Shown here in pieces: positions 44,485 to 52,976 of a stretch of DNA of 64,000 nt. The DNA is from Bacillota bacterium (lineage in GTDB: Bacteria > Bacillota > Clostridia > Lachnospirales > Lachnospiraceae). Location of the stretch: contig JAEZTJ010000068.1 in assembly GCA_023421505.1 (NCBI GenBank), forward strand, positions 65,004 through 129,003. Reading direction: 5' to 3'. The position numbers were made by a program, and so were the translations under genes. Position 1 is the first letter of the stretch; the number at the start of each line of letters is the position of its first letter. The notes below the pieces were generated by a model. That model did not search any database and was not told the origin of the DNA. It saw only the letters and a program-made list of their open reading frames with translations.

Positions 44485-45120
44485 TTATGCATTATTTGCT
44501 GTATAGAAAATTTTCCTAAGTTCGTCAAAGTATTCGTCAAGTTTTGTAATAATTTGTTTGTCATCCAGAATTGGAGCTTGCGAATATCTAATGTCATTTA
44601 ATACTTGATTAGTAAAACCTACATTAGAGTAATAAATAAACTGTTTGCAAATGTCAATGTTCAAACCTACCCGGAACTTAGAAACATCAATCCTATCGAA
44701 TAATTGATGATCGCAGGAGGATTGTAATTTGTCGGCTCTTTGCTCAAGTGCTTTGTTGATTTCATGAGAGCTTGTTACAGTAGAAAGCTTGTTAAACTCA
44801 AAAATCCAAGGATATTGCTTTAGCAACTCAATTTGAATTAGATAGGACTCGCGTAACCTGGCAAAAATATCTTTTTCCGTAAAATCCATTTTCATAAAAT
44901 ATTCTTTATCTAGAAGCTCAGCAAAGTAGTCATACACAAACAGAAAAAGTTCTTGTTTACTGTTTATATAATGAAACATTAGGGCTTTGGAAATCCCGGC
45001 ATCTTTCGCAATTACATTTGTTGAAGCGTTGTCAAAGCCACGTAATGCAAATTCTTTTAACGCTGCATTCAAGATAGCGTTACGCCTTGATGGTTCTAAA
45101 TCCATTAGCTTTATAGGCAT
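44485..45120 (-). CDS. TetR/AcrR family regulator of the M23 gene
   Basis: A 211-residue TetR protein. The DNA-binding part is at about 10-55 (RRNAILNAALKEFALRGFDN, STNVIAKDAGISKALMFHYI). The ligand domain is all-helical. GGAGG precedes ATG 45120; the frame is open from 45177 inside the operator region. Two palindromic sites overlap and follow its promoter, so it is almost certainly autoregulated together with the M23 gene. Confidence 0.92.
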   Translation of the reverse strand: MPIKLMDLEPSRRNAILNAALKEFALRGFDNASTNVIAKDAGISKALMFHYINSKQELFLFVYDYFAELLDKEYFMKMDFTEKDIFARLRESYLIQIELLKQYPWIFEFNKLSTVTSSHEINKALEQRADKLQSSCDHQLFDRIDVSKFRVGLNIDICKQFIYYSNVGFTNQVLNDIRYSQAPILDDKQIITKLDEYFDELRKIFYTANNA

Positions 45121-45151
45121 ATGATAAAATTCCTCCGAAAAAATATATTGA

Positions 45152-45196
45152 TTTACCTGATAGGTCAATTGTAGCATTGTTTACCTAATAGGTCAA
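45152..45196 (-). promoter_or_regulatory. TetR-M23 promoter with two operators
   Basis: The -35 TTGACC lies in 45191-45196 and the -10 TACAAT follows after 17 bp (minus strand). Operator 1 (45180-45196, TTTACCTAATAGGTCAA) overlaps the -35. Operator 2 (45152-45168, TTTACCTGATAGGTCAA) begins just past the -10. Each is an imperfect palindrome with one base difference between copies. Confidence 0.85.
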
Positions 45197-45557
45197 CATG
45201 AAAAAACGCAAACTCCTCGTTTCACTCGTCAAACATGCTTATTTTTAGCACGATACCATAATCGAAGCCCATAAGTGAATTAACCAATTGATAATAAGAC
45301 GCTATCCGAAAAGCTTCATAACGAATGCTTTCCGCTAAGCATGGGACTGTGTACACAGTCACGAAATATATAGTAAAATAAGGAATATTTTCATTGACAA
45401 AATTTGATAGAAAGATTAATGTCTTTTTGTGGATGTTACATTTATTACTTCTATATAACATGATGGTAAAGGATACAAATCGGTATTAGCTAGAAAGATA
45501 ATCAGAATGTCAGTGTCAATTATAATTAGATCACCAGATAACCAGGGAGAAGATTGT
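45197..45557. other. Intergenic region between the TetR and nitrilase-family genes
   Basis: It holds the perfect 16-bp palindrome GACTGTGTACACAGTC (about 45344-45359) and a TTGACA at 45394, without a good -10. The latter part is leader with GGGAGAAG before ATG 45558. No gene found. Confidence 0.45.
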
Positions 45558-46307
45558 ATGAGTTCATTTATTTATTCCGTTGCGCAAATAAAAACTGAAA
45601 GAGAAAATTTCAAATATAATATGGAAAAGCATTTGGAATATATCAATATGGCAGCTGATAATAATTCAGGAATAATTATTTTTCCGGAATTATCATTGAT
45701 TGGTTATGAAAGAAAGCTGGCAAGAAATCAGTATTTTGTTAAAAATGATACCAGACTGGATTGTCTGCAAAAGGCATCAGTTGATCAAAATATCGTAATT
45801 GTTGCAGGAGCGCCTCTACTGTTAAAGGAGCAGTTATATATAGCTTCTTTGATATTTACTCCTGACAATTTACAACAAATTTATATAAAGAAATACTTAC
45901 ATTCAGGAGAAGAATTATATTTTCAATCAAGTAATCAGTTTGATCCTACTATTATACTTGGGGATAAGCAAATATCATTCGCAATCTGCTATGATATTGA
46001 AAATGAGAAGCATATTGAATGTGTAAAAGATAAAAAATCAGACTATTATGCCGCTAGCATATTTTATTCAAGAGATGGTATTCAATCAGGACTTAATCGT
46101 TTGAAATATATAGCTAAGGAGTATTCAATGGATGTATTAATGTCTAATTATGTAGGAGAATGCTGGGAAACGGAAGCGGGCGGATGCAGTTCAATTTGGT
46201 CACGTAACGGTGAACTAGTGATATCTGCGGATGAACATTCAGAATGTTTACTAATTGCAGAAAATAGTAATGAAGAATGGAAGGGAAAGATAATAAAAAA
46301 CAAATAA
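45558..46307 (+). CDS. Carbon-nitrogen hydrolase (nitrilase superfamily)
   Basis: A 249-residue member of the nitrilase superfamily. The Glu-Lys-Cys triad is visible: E in IIIFPELSLIGYE, K in QIYIKKYLHSGEELYF, C in SFAICYDIEN. Such enzymes hydrolyse amides or nitriles, or transfer the acyl group. The substrate is unknown. The start at ATG 45558 follows GGGAGAA; the frame is open from 45507. Part of this gene (45746-45777) is duplicated downstream at 51502. Confidence 0.9.
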   Translation: MSSFIYSVAQIKTERENFKYNMEKHLEYINMAADNNSGIIIFPELSLIGYERKLARNQYFVKNDTRLDCLQKASVDQNIVIVAGAPLLLKEQLYIASLIFTPDNLQQIYIKKYLHSGEELYFQSSNQFDPTIILGDKQISFAICYDIENEKHIECVKDKKSDYYAASIFYSRDGIQSGLNRLKYIAKEYSMDVLMSNYVGECWETEAGGCSSIWSRNGELVISADEHSECLLIAENSNEEWKGKIIKNK

Positions 46308-46423
46308 AAATAAAAGAATTAACAGACATCATAACTAAGGTGAGGATTGACTATTTGATTGTTGAAAATATTGGATTAAAGAGGTTCCTATATGAATAAA
46401 GAAATTAAGAGGAGATGATTAAT

Positions 46424-47014
46424 ATGGAATGCAATACAGAACATATTTGGAAGGAATTTAATGGGAATATACATGCTTTCATTGCTCACAGGGTTTCAAA
46501 TCCATCAGCTGTTGAGGATATTCTACAGGAAGTGTTTTTAAAAATACATACTAATATCAACTCTCTTAAGGATTGCAGTAAAATTCGCAGTTGGGTATAT
46601 GAAATTGCTCGGAATACAATAATAGATTATTATCGAAAACAGAAAATAAAGCAGGATAGCTTTGATGAGCTTCTTCCTGAGGAGGAAGATTTAATTGCTG
46701 CAACAGATGAAATAAAAGCGGAAAATCCGCTTTATACGATAACATCAGGACTAATGGGAATGATTGAGGCTTTACCTGAAAAATATGCACAAGCTCTAAT
46801 TTTAGTAGAGTTTCAGGGATTAACGCAGGTTGAACTGGCTAATAAGCTTGGTATATCTGTATCAGGAGCAAAGTCACGAGTGCAAAGGGCACGACAAATG
46901 TTGAAGGATAGTCTTATGGAATGCTGTCATTTTGAACTAGATAAATATGGTTCTATCATTAACTTTTATCCCAATCCTTACTGCTGTTGCTGTAGTAAAG
47001 GCAGGAAACATTAA
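46424..47014 (+). CDS. sigZ: SigZ-like ECF RNA polymerase sigma factor with Cys-rich tail
   Basis: A 196-residue sigma-70 family factor. Region 2 is at about 10-75 (FIAHRVSNPSAVEDILQEVF, SWVYEIARNTIIDYYRK), and region 4 at about 110-165 (ALPEKYAQALILVEFQGLTQ, KLGISVSGAKSRVQRARQML). After region 4 comes a short tail ending YPNPYCCCCSKGRKH, with four consecutive cysteines, a possible metal or redox sensor. No anti-sigma gene adjoins. ATG 46424 is preferred over 46415, which is too close to GGAG. The permease follows after a terminator. Confidence 0.88.
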   Translation: MECNTEHIWKEFNGNIHAFIAHRVSNPSAVEDILQEVFLKIHTNINSLKDCSKIRSWVYEIARNTIIDYYRKQKIKQDSFDELLPEEEDLIAATDEIKAENPLYTITSGLMGMIEALPEKYAQALILVEFQGLTQVELANKLGISVSGAKSRVQRARQMLKDSLMECCHFELDKYGSIINFYPNPYCCCCSKGRKH

Positions 47015-47041
47015 TCAAAAGCATAATTATCATAATAATAT

Positions 47042-47083
47042 AAGAAGAATATTCGATTTTTGGATATTCTTCTTCTTTTTTTG
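47042..47083 (+). terminator. Terminator of the sigma factor gene
   Basis: AGAAGAATAT pairs with ATATTCTTCT around TCGATTTTTGG, followed by a T-run. Confidence 0.88.
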
Positions 47084-47151
47084 AGTCTTTTTTGAAACTA
47101 CGACGTCTTCCTTTATGTAATCAATAAAATAAATGAGGAGATGGATATAAG

Positions 47152-48306
47152 ATGGAAGCATTTATTAATTATTTACCAAAAATTATTGCGGATACAATTA
47201 CAGCAGTATTCGTAAGTCTTAATCACAATTGGATTCCTTTAAGCTTGGCAATCCTTACAGCAGCACTGATGAAAGTGTATGTCAATGCAGAAAAACTTAA
47301 ACTGGCATTACTGAAAAAGCCTAAGGTTTCAATTCTTGCAAGTGTAACCTTCGGAGCATTTACGCCGTTATGCGCCTGTGGAACAATGGCTGTGGTTATT
47401 GGATTATTAACAACTACGCTGCCTTGGGGACCTATTATGGCGTTTCTAACCTCCTCCCCACTAATGAGTCCCGATACTTTTATTATGATTGCAGGAGTAA
47501 TTAATTTTAAATTTGCAATTGCCCTTACAATTGCCTCACTTATTATCGGTTTTGGTTCTGGTGGCTTGGCACATTTAATTGACTCAAAAACTAATTTATT
47601 AAAAGATCAATTACGGCTTTCAGGAAATTCAAAATCGAAGACTTGTAATTGTAATGCAGCAGCATCAGAAGCAGCCCAATTAAATACAGTTGCCTGCGGC
47701 TGCAGTTCCTCAGTCCCAGTAGCTGAAATACTAAGTACAACGCAAACATGTGGCTGCAGTTCCTCAGTCCCAGTAGCTGAAAATTTAAGTACAACGCCAG
47801 CATGCGGCTGTGGTTCCTCTAATACTGTAACACATAAGGTGTCCTCAAAGGATGCGAATACTATATCAGGATTTATGAAGAAGATTAGAATTAAGGAAGT
47901 TGGAAAAGCGCTAATCGATGTAGGATTAAAGCAAATACTTTTATACTTCTGTATCTTTGTAGGGGTCGGTTATCTTATTCAATCCTTTGTACCCACTTCC
48001 TTGATTATGTCTTTATTCAGTGGGAAAAGCATTTTTTCTGTGCCTTTAGCTGCTCTGATTGGCCTTCCGTTATATGTTAGTGGAGATGGTGCAATTCCTC
48101 TCATTAAAACACTGATGGACGGTGGCGCCGGTGCCGGTGCAATGATGGCCTTCATGATAACAGGTCCAGCAACCAGTGCATGGGTTATTGCAGGGATAAC
48201 AGCTTTTATGAAAAGAAGAGTGATTGGACTTTATATCGGTTTTGTATTAGTTGGCGGAATTTTAATTGGATACTTATATCAATTGTTAATTTCAATGGGA
48301 CTTTAA
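47152..48306 (+). CDS. ArsP/DUF318-type permease with Cys-rich repeat loop
   Basis: A 384-residue permease of the DUF318/ArsP superfamily, whose members include the SO_0444-type Cu/Zn and organoarsenical exporters. The first half has the motif FTPLCACGTMAVVIGL and TSSPLMSPDTF; the second has LPLYVSGDGAIPLI and MITGPATSAW. Between the halves sits a cytosolic loop (about 155-240) of near-repeats CGCSSSVPVAEILSTT / CGCSSSVPVAENLSTT / CGCGSS. These have paired cysteines and could bind soft metal ions. The downstream gene at 49806 carries related CGCG repeats. Confidence 0.88.
   Translation: MEAFINYLPKIIADTITAVFVSLNHNWIPLSLAILTAALMKVYVNAEKLKLALLKKPKVSILASVTFGAFTPLCACGTMAVVIGLLTTTLPWGPIMAFLTSSPLMSPDTFIMIAGVINFKFAIALTIASLIIGFGSGGLAHLIDSKTNLLKDQLRLSGNSKSKTCNCNAAASEAAQLNTVACGCSSSVPVAEILSTTQTCGCSSSVPVAENLSTTPACGCGSSNTVTHKVSSKDANTISGFMKKIRIKEVGKALIDVGLKQILLYFCIFVGVGYLIQSFVPTSLIMSLFSGKSIFSVPLAALIGLPLYVSGDGAIPLIKTLMDGGAGAGAMMAFMITGPATSAWVIAGITAFMKRRVIGLYIGFVLVGGILIGYLYQLLISMGL
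47695..47820 (+). repeat. In-frame 54-bp repeat in the permease gene
   Basis: Two 54-bp units (47695-47748 and 47749-47802), differing at several positions, plus a partial third encode the CGCSSSVPVAE...LSTT repeats. Confidence 0.85.
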
Positions 48307-48379
48307 TCTATCTAATTCATTTTTGCGTTTCTAATATAAGTTTGAAGGGTCATTGGAGTTTTATTAGGAGGGAAGGCTG

Positions 48380-49711
48380 ATGATAAAAGAATTTATTCAA
48401 GTTAAAGACGGAGATTTTATTTTAAATGATAATAAAATCATATTAAGAGGCTTTTCAATCGGTTCTTGGATGAATATTGAAAGTTTTATGCTGAGGATAC
48501 CGGGAACGGAAAAGAGAATTCGTCAGATTTATGCTGAAGTATATGGAAAAGAAAATGCCGAGCATTTTTTTGATGACTTTTTAGAAGATTTTATAGAGGA
48601 AGAAGATTTTATACTTTTAAAAAGCTTGGGGATAAATGTATTACGACTTCCGTTCAATCACAGACAGTTCGAAAATGATCAGGAGCCCGGTAAATATATT
48701 CAAAAAGGTTTTGACCAGTTGGAACGTGTACTCAGGCTTTGTAGAAAATATGAGATATATGCAATTCTTGATATGCATTCTTCTCCAGGAGGGCAAAACC
48801 CAGATTCTCATGGAGGAAGTGAAGCAGGTGTAAGTGAATTTTGGGAGGACGCTCTGGCAAGAGAAAGAATTATTAATCTATGGAGGGCTCTAGCTGAAAG
48901 ATATAAAGAAGAAGCAATAATTGCCGGCTATGATGTGCTAAATGAACCCTGCTTTGTTTCAAACAAAGATGCTTTTAATGATTTTTACCGGAAGGTAATT
49001 CAAAAGATAAGAGAGGTTGATATAAAACATGTTATTTTTCTCGAAGGAGATGATTGGGCAAAAGATTTTAGTATTTTTGATGATCTTGGCGGATATCAAC
49101 AGGCTATATCTTTCCACTTCTATCCTGGACAGCATGTCTATCTGTCAACAGCTTCAGAAGTGAGAATACAGCAACTCGAAGATAAAATATCTTACTATAC
49201 AAAGTTAAGAGATAAAACAGGTATGGCACTTTGGGTGGGGGAAACAGGGGGCCATTTTACGAATGATAAAATGCTAGAAGGTGTTAAGCTAATTAGGGAA
49301 TGTATTGATATTTTTGAAAAACATGGCATTTCCTGGACCTTATGGTCTTATAAGGATGCAGGGGCTATGGGTATGGTTTACCCAAAGGCAGATACGAAAT
49401 GGATGTCTATGGCAATGGACTTTAGGAAGAAGTGGCAGGTAAAAGAACGCAGTAATCCCACTATCGCAAAAGAAATATTTGAAATGATGGAAAATAAATT
49501 TTCTTTTACGATTAATGAAAAGTTAAAAAATCAGTTGTCTTTCAGACTTTATGCTTTCTTGAATGAATTGTATATCCATAAGCTTGTAAAACCAAAACTT
49601 CTATCAATTCCATGGGAAGAGATGAAGGAATATCCCAAATCCTTCCTGCTAATAAACTGTGAGGGGCGTGAAGAGCTTGCGGAGTTAGTGAAATCATATA
49701 CTTTACCTTAG
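48380..49711 (+). CDS. Glycoside hydrolase family 5 (cellulase-like)
   Basis: A 443-residue TIM barrel. Family 5 landmarks are KSLGINVLRLPFNHRQF, ILDMHSSPGGQNPDSHGG, GYDVLNEPCF (acid/base Glu), SFHFYPGQH and MALWVGETGGHF (nucleophile Glu). There is no signal peptide or carbohydrate module; it likely acts on imported cello- or glucan oligosaccharides. AGGAGGG lies before the ATG. It starts 73 bases after the permease gene and precedes the Cys-rich peptide and GH1 genes, which suggests an operon. Confidence 0.93.
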   Translation: MIKEFIQVKDGDFILNDNKIILRGFSIGSWMNIESFMLRIPGTEKRIRQIYAEVYGKENAEHFFDDFLEDFIEEEDFILLKSLGINVLRLPFNHRQFENDQEPGKYIQKGFDQLERVLRLCRKYEIYAILDMHSSPGGQNPDSHGGSEAGVSEFWEDALARERIINLWRALAERYKEEAIIAGYDVLNEPCFVSNKDAFNDFYRKVIQKIREVDIKHVIFLEGDDWAKDFSIFDDLGGYQQAISFHFYPGQHVYLSTASEVRIQQLEDKISYYTKLRDKTGMALWVGETGGHFTNDKMLEGVKLIRECIDIFEKHGISWTLWSYKDAGAMGMVYPKADTKWMSMAMDFRKKWQVKERSNPTIAKEIFEMMENKFSFTINEKLKNQLSFRLYAFLNELYIHKLVKPKLLSIPWEEMKEYPKSFLLINCEGREELAELVKSYTLP

Positions 49712-49805
49712 TTTCTTCTAAGAATAGTTACTTTGTATAGCAATTAATTATTAATATTATCTTGCATAATGCAAGTAATAAATATAAAATCAGGAGGTTT
49801 TAATT

Positions 49806-50078
49806 ATGTTTGAATTTAAAAAATCAGCTGCAGGTGTAGTAAAAGAAGAATTTGAATGTGAGTGCTGCGGTTCACTGGATGGTCAGGCGCCAACAGGATG
49901 TGGATGTGGTATGCCGGCTAGCAGTCAAGCACCAACAGGATGTGGGTGTGGTATCCCTGCTAGCAGCCAGGTGCCAACAGGATGTGGGTGTGGTATCCCT
50001 GCTAATACCCAGGCATCAACTGATTGCGGCTGCGGTTCCATACCGACTGCCCAGTTTGGTACAACTAAGGAGGTGTAA
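49806..50078 (+). CDS. Small Cys-rich tandem-repeat protein
   Basis: A 90-residue soluble protein. It starts MFEFKKSAAGVVKEEFECEC, then CGS, then four 14-residue units with consensus QAPTGCGCGIPASS (units 1-4 at 49884, 49926, 49968 and 50010, 42 bp each), ending TTKEV. Eleven Cys residues suit a metal chelator or a disulfide-rich peptide. It has no signal peptide and I recognise no family. Its GGAGG site is strong. The stop (50078) is 1 bp before the GH1 start, so the two are translationally coupled. The CGC motif echoes the permease loop at 47695. Confidence 0.85.
   Translation: MFEFKKSAAGVVKEEFECECCGSLDGQAPTGCGCGMPASSQAPTGCGCGIPASSQVPTGCGCGIPANTQASTDCGCGSIPTAQFGTTKEV
49884..50051 (+). repeat. 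42-bp tandem repeat encoding CGCG units
   Basis: Four 42-bp units, in frame, at 49884-49925, 49926-49967, 49968-50009 and 50010-50051. Units 2 and 3 are nearly identical; unit 4 is diverged. Confidence 0.9.
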
Positions 50079-50079
50079 A

Positions 50080-51453
50080 ATGTCGGAATTGATTTTTCCG
50101 GAAGATTTTATATGGGGTACATCTACTTCCGCATACCAAATTGAGGGTGGCTATAATGAGGATGGAAAAGGTGAATCAATTTGGGATCGATATACACATA
50201 TTCCCGGAACAATATTAAACATGGATACCGGAGATATTGCATGTGATCACTATCATCTCTATGAAAAGGATGTAAAGCTACTCAAAGATCTAGGTATAAA
50301 ATCGTACAGGTTTTCAATTTCCTGGACACGTATCTTTCCTGATGGACGGGGAGAAGCTAATAGGAAAGGAATGGATTTTTATATAAAACTGGTTAAATTG
50401 CTGAAAGATAACGGGATTATACCGGCAATTACACTATACCATTGGGATTTGCCACAGAAGCTGCAGGATATCGGTGGATGGGCCAATCGAGAGGTTGCAG
50501 AGCTTTTTGTACAGTTTGCAAGCTATGTATTTAAGAATTTAGGAGATATGGTACCTATCTGGATTACTTTCAATGAGCCGTGGATATCCTCGTTTATCGG
50601 GTATTGGTATGGCGGGCATCCACCGGCACTTAAAGATCTTTCCTTAGCCTTACAGGCTGCTCATAACATCATGCTTGCCCATGGATTGACGGTTCGTGCT
50701 TATCGGGAAATTGGATTGAAAGGAGAGATAGGAATTACACTGAATCTTAATCCAGTCTATCCTGCATCCGAGGATGAAAATGATTATTTGGCGGCGAATC
50801 GGTATAGCGATTTTCTCAATGCCTGGTTTCTAGATCCGATACTTAAGGGAAGATATCCCAAACAGCTACTAAACTTGTTTTCAAACTATGCAACTCTTCC
50901 TGTCATACAAAGCGAAGATATGAATATAATCCATACACCGATTGACTTTTTAGGGGTTAATAGCTATACCCTTAGCTCTGTAAAATATGACCCTAAAAAT
51001 TTACCTCTGCAATTAACCTTTGCTGATACTGGAAAGGCTAAAACTGATACAGATTCCGAAATATATTCCGAAGGTATCTATGACTTATTACTATATTTGC
51101 ATAAGGAATACAACGGCATAAAAATCATTATTACAGAAAACGGAGCAGCCTTCAAAGATTATGTTGATGAAAATGGTGAAATAAATGACGAGGATAGAAT
51201 TAGCTACCTGAAGGAACATATTAATCAGGTCTATCAGGCATTAAAGGATGGAGTTAATCTTGCAGGCTATTATATATGGTCAATTATGGACAATTTTGAA
51301 TGGAGGGTAGGTTATTCAAAAAGATTTGGATTGGTTTATGTCGATTATAAAACACAGGAACGTATAATCAAGAAAAGTGGCTTATGGTATAAGAAGGTAA
51401 TTCAAAGGAATGGAATTGATGAAGAAATTGGTAGTATAAGCCAAACAAAGTAA
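50080..51453 (+). CDS. Glycoside hydrolase family 1 (beta-glucosidase)
   Basis: A 457-residue enzyme that cleaves cellobiose or other beta-glucosides (possibly 6-phospho). Family motifs are FPEDFIWGTSTSAYQIEGGY at the N-terminus, TFNEPWISS (acid/base Glu) and IIITENGAAFKDY (nucleophile Glu). The start is ATG 50080, 1 bp after the Cys-rich gene, with AAGGAGG inside that gene; a longer frame is open from 49852 but would overlap it. It is cytosolic. The terminator at 51525-51553 follows. Confidence 0.95.
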   Translation: MSELIFPEDFIWGTSTSAYQIEGGYNEDGKGESIWDRYTHIPGTILNMDTGDIACDHYHLYEKDVKLLKDLGIKSYRFSISWTRIFPDGRGEANRKGMDFYIKLVKLLKDNGIIPAITLYHWDLPQKLQDIGGWANREVAELFVQFASYVFKNLGDMVPIWITFNEPWISSFIGYWYGGHPPALKDLSLALQAAHNIMLAHGLTVRAYREIGLKGEIGITLNLNPVYPASEDENDYLAANRYSDFLNAWFLDPILKGRYPKQLLNLFSNYATLPVIQSEDMNIIHTPIDFLGVNSYTLSSVKYDPKNLPLQLTFADTGKAKTDTDSEIYSEGIYDLLLYLHKEYNGIKIIITENGAAFKDYVDENGEINDEDRISYLKEHINQVYQALKDGVNLAGYYIWSIMDNFEWRVGYSKRFGLVYVDYKTQERIIKKSGLWYKKVIQRNGIDEEIGSISQTK

Positions 51454-51501
51454 CAGGTAGTATAAAGTGATAGACGTTTACTTGGATGATATTTGTAAAA
51501 G

Positions 51502-51533
51502 TGATACCAGACTGGATTGTCTGCAAAAGGCAT
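51502..51533. repeat. 32-bp copy of part of the nitrilase-family gene
   Basis: 51502-51533 is identical over 32 bp to 45746-45777 within the nitrilase-superfamily gene (TGATACCAGACTGG...AAAAGGCAT), and the upstream 12 bases are similar. It lies just after the GH1 gene and supplies the left arm of the next terminator. Confidence 0.9.
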
Positions 51534-51553
51534 GCAATTTGAGCATGCCTTTT
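51525..51553 (+). terminator. Terminator of the GH1 gene
   Basis: AAAAGGCATGC (51525-51535) pairs perfectly with GCATGCCTTTT (51543-51553). Part of the left arm lies in the 32-bp nitrilase copy. Confidence 0.85.
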
Positions 51554-51602
51554 AGATATATTTTATGAGAGGAAGTGAGATAAAAATCTATCCCCACAAG
51601 CC

Positions 51603-52046
51603 TTAAGCGGTATCTTTTTTAGATTTCTTAAGAAGTCTTTCATTATGAACGATATGGTATATAAAATATATAAAGGATAACAGCATAAGTGCGTAAAAAA
51701 ATTCTCCTACACCTATAAATATTCCAGACGGGTTTTGACGCATAGTGAGATCGATCGCTAGTACTATAGTTGAAGTGATGATGGTTCCGATGTTTCCAGT
51801 TATAAACAATAAGCCTGGATCAACTAAGTTTAATTTTAGTATTTCATTATTGATTATATATGCAACGATAAGTACACTGATAAAAATAATTAGTAGTAAT
51901 GATGAAAATATTAGATTTATTTTAAAAACTAATCTTATATTTGGCATATCATTGCCTGCCATTATTAACAGAAATACAATCATCCATAAAACACTATATA
52001 TGATTATATTAGATTTATCCAAAAAGGTTGATTTCATAATTGACAT
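51603..52046 (-). CDS. Small four-helix membrane protein (paralogue 2)
   Basis: A 147-residue integral membrane protein with four predicted helices (about 15-30, 42-65, 80-100, 112-135) and a basic C-terminus. It shares a pattern with the adjacent gene at 52084: INL...LL...I..IINNE...L..PGLLFI..N..TII.ST. The two are therefore tandem paralogues. Function unknown. ATG 52037 is a possible alternative start (AAGGATG upstream). Confidence 0.75.
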   Translation of the reverse strand: MSIMKSTFLDKSNIIIYSVLWMIVFLLIMAGNDMPNIRLVFKINLIFSSLLLIIFISVLIVAYIINNEILKLNLVDPGLLFITGNIGTIITSTIVLAIDLTMRQNPSGIFIGVGEFFYALMLLSFIYFIYHIVHNERLLKKSKKDTA

Positions 52047-52083
52047 CCTTATATATAAATTTACAATATATCATATTCTTGAA

Positions 52084-52569
52084 TCAAACAACTGTGCCAT
52101 TACGATGAATTTTATATGATTTACGACTGAAGTCTTCATTGTATAGGATTAATTCAATGAAGAAAATAAACGACTGTAGCATGACAATGTAAAAATAAAC
52201 ACCCAAATATATAAAAAATTCGTGGGTTAAGTCAATATTTATTGCAATCGCAATAGTAGAAAGAACTATAGTTGCCACATTTGCTATGATAAAAAGAATG
52301 CCGGGAGTAATTAAATACGATTTAAATCTTTCGTTATTTATTATAAAAGTAAGTGCAAGTATAGCAATGTAGATTAATAAAAACAAGAATGAAATACATA
52401 AATTAATTTTCGCAACGGATACTAGATTAGTTATACAAGCATCCGCTAATGCTTCACAAATTAAAAATGTCATTAGAGTACTGAAATTTATTATAACAAA
52501 ATAAGTGATAAATGAAATTATTATTATCAATCCTTTCAAATAAATCATTGCTAGGTGATTTGAAATCAT
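52084..52569 (-). CDS. Small four-helix membrane protein (paralogue 1)
   Basis: A 161-residue membrane protein with four helices (about 8-30, 52-75, 88-108, 120-142) and a basic C-terminus. Related to the protein encoded next to it (INLCISFLFLLIYIAILALT, PGILFIIANVATIVLST). No known domain recognised. The upstream ribosome site is weak. It is transcribed toward the GH1 gene. Confidence 0.75.
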   Translation of the reverse strand: MISNHLAMIYLKGLIIIISFITYFVIINFSTLMTFLICEALADACITNLVSVAKINLCISFLFLLIYIAILALTFIINNERFKSYLITPGILFIIANVATIVLSTIAIAINIDLTHEFFIYLGVYFYIVMLQSFIFFIELILYNEDFSRKSYKIHRNGTVV

Positions 52570-52976
52570 ATAGTTTTGATAATTGTATACATAATCTTTG
52601 CTTCAAAACTCCTTAGGGCTTGACCTCTACTTTGTATTTTTTGTGTAAACAATGTTTATAGTTAATGAGTATTACAATTACTTAAAATAATTGTATCAAT
52701 ACTATCATATTCTCAAGGTGAAAATATGATAGCATTAGAAGGAAAAATTTCGTCCTATAAGAATGATAGTCTGAGGTACGATTGGTTGGCTTGTTGTTAT
52801 TAACATGGGGTTGCGGAGTATTAGCGGATTGTCATATATTACAGATTGATATCTATTTTTAGCATGATACAATATATTATGTAAACTTATTATGTTGACA
52901 TGATCTTCAGCATGATAAAAGAACATATATATTGAAACTATTAGCTTGTTTTTAGAAAGCATAGGGGATAGGATGA
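52570..52976. other. Intergenic region upstream of the BspA-like gene
   Basis: AT-rich. It contains a hairpin CTATCATATT(52702-52711)/AATATGATAG(52723-52732) and scattered short inverted repeats; no gene, promoter or riboswitch recognised with confidence. Confidence 0.45.

Noticed and set aside
45344..45359. Palindrome GACTGTGTACACAGTC as a regulator site
   Set aside because: No matching copy or promoter nearby; kept only as an observation in the gap entry.
49852..50079. N-terminal extension of the GH1 gene in a second frame
   Set aside because: The extension overlaps the Cys-rich gene; ATG 50080 has AAGGAGG at the right distance and the protein then starts like normal GH1 enzymes.
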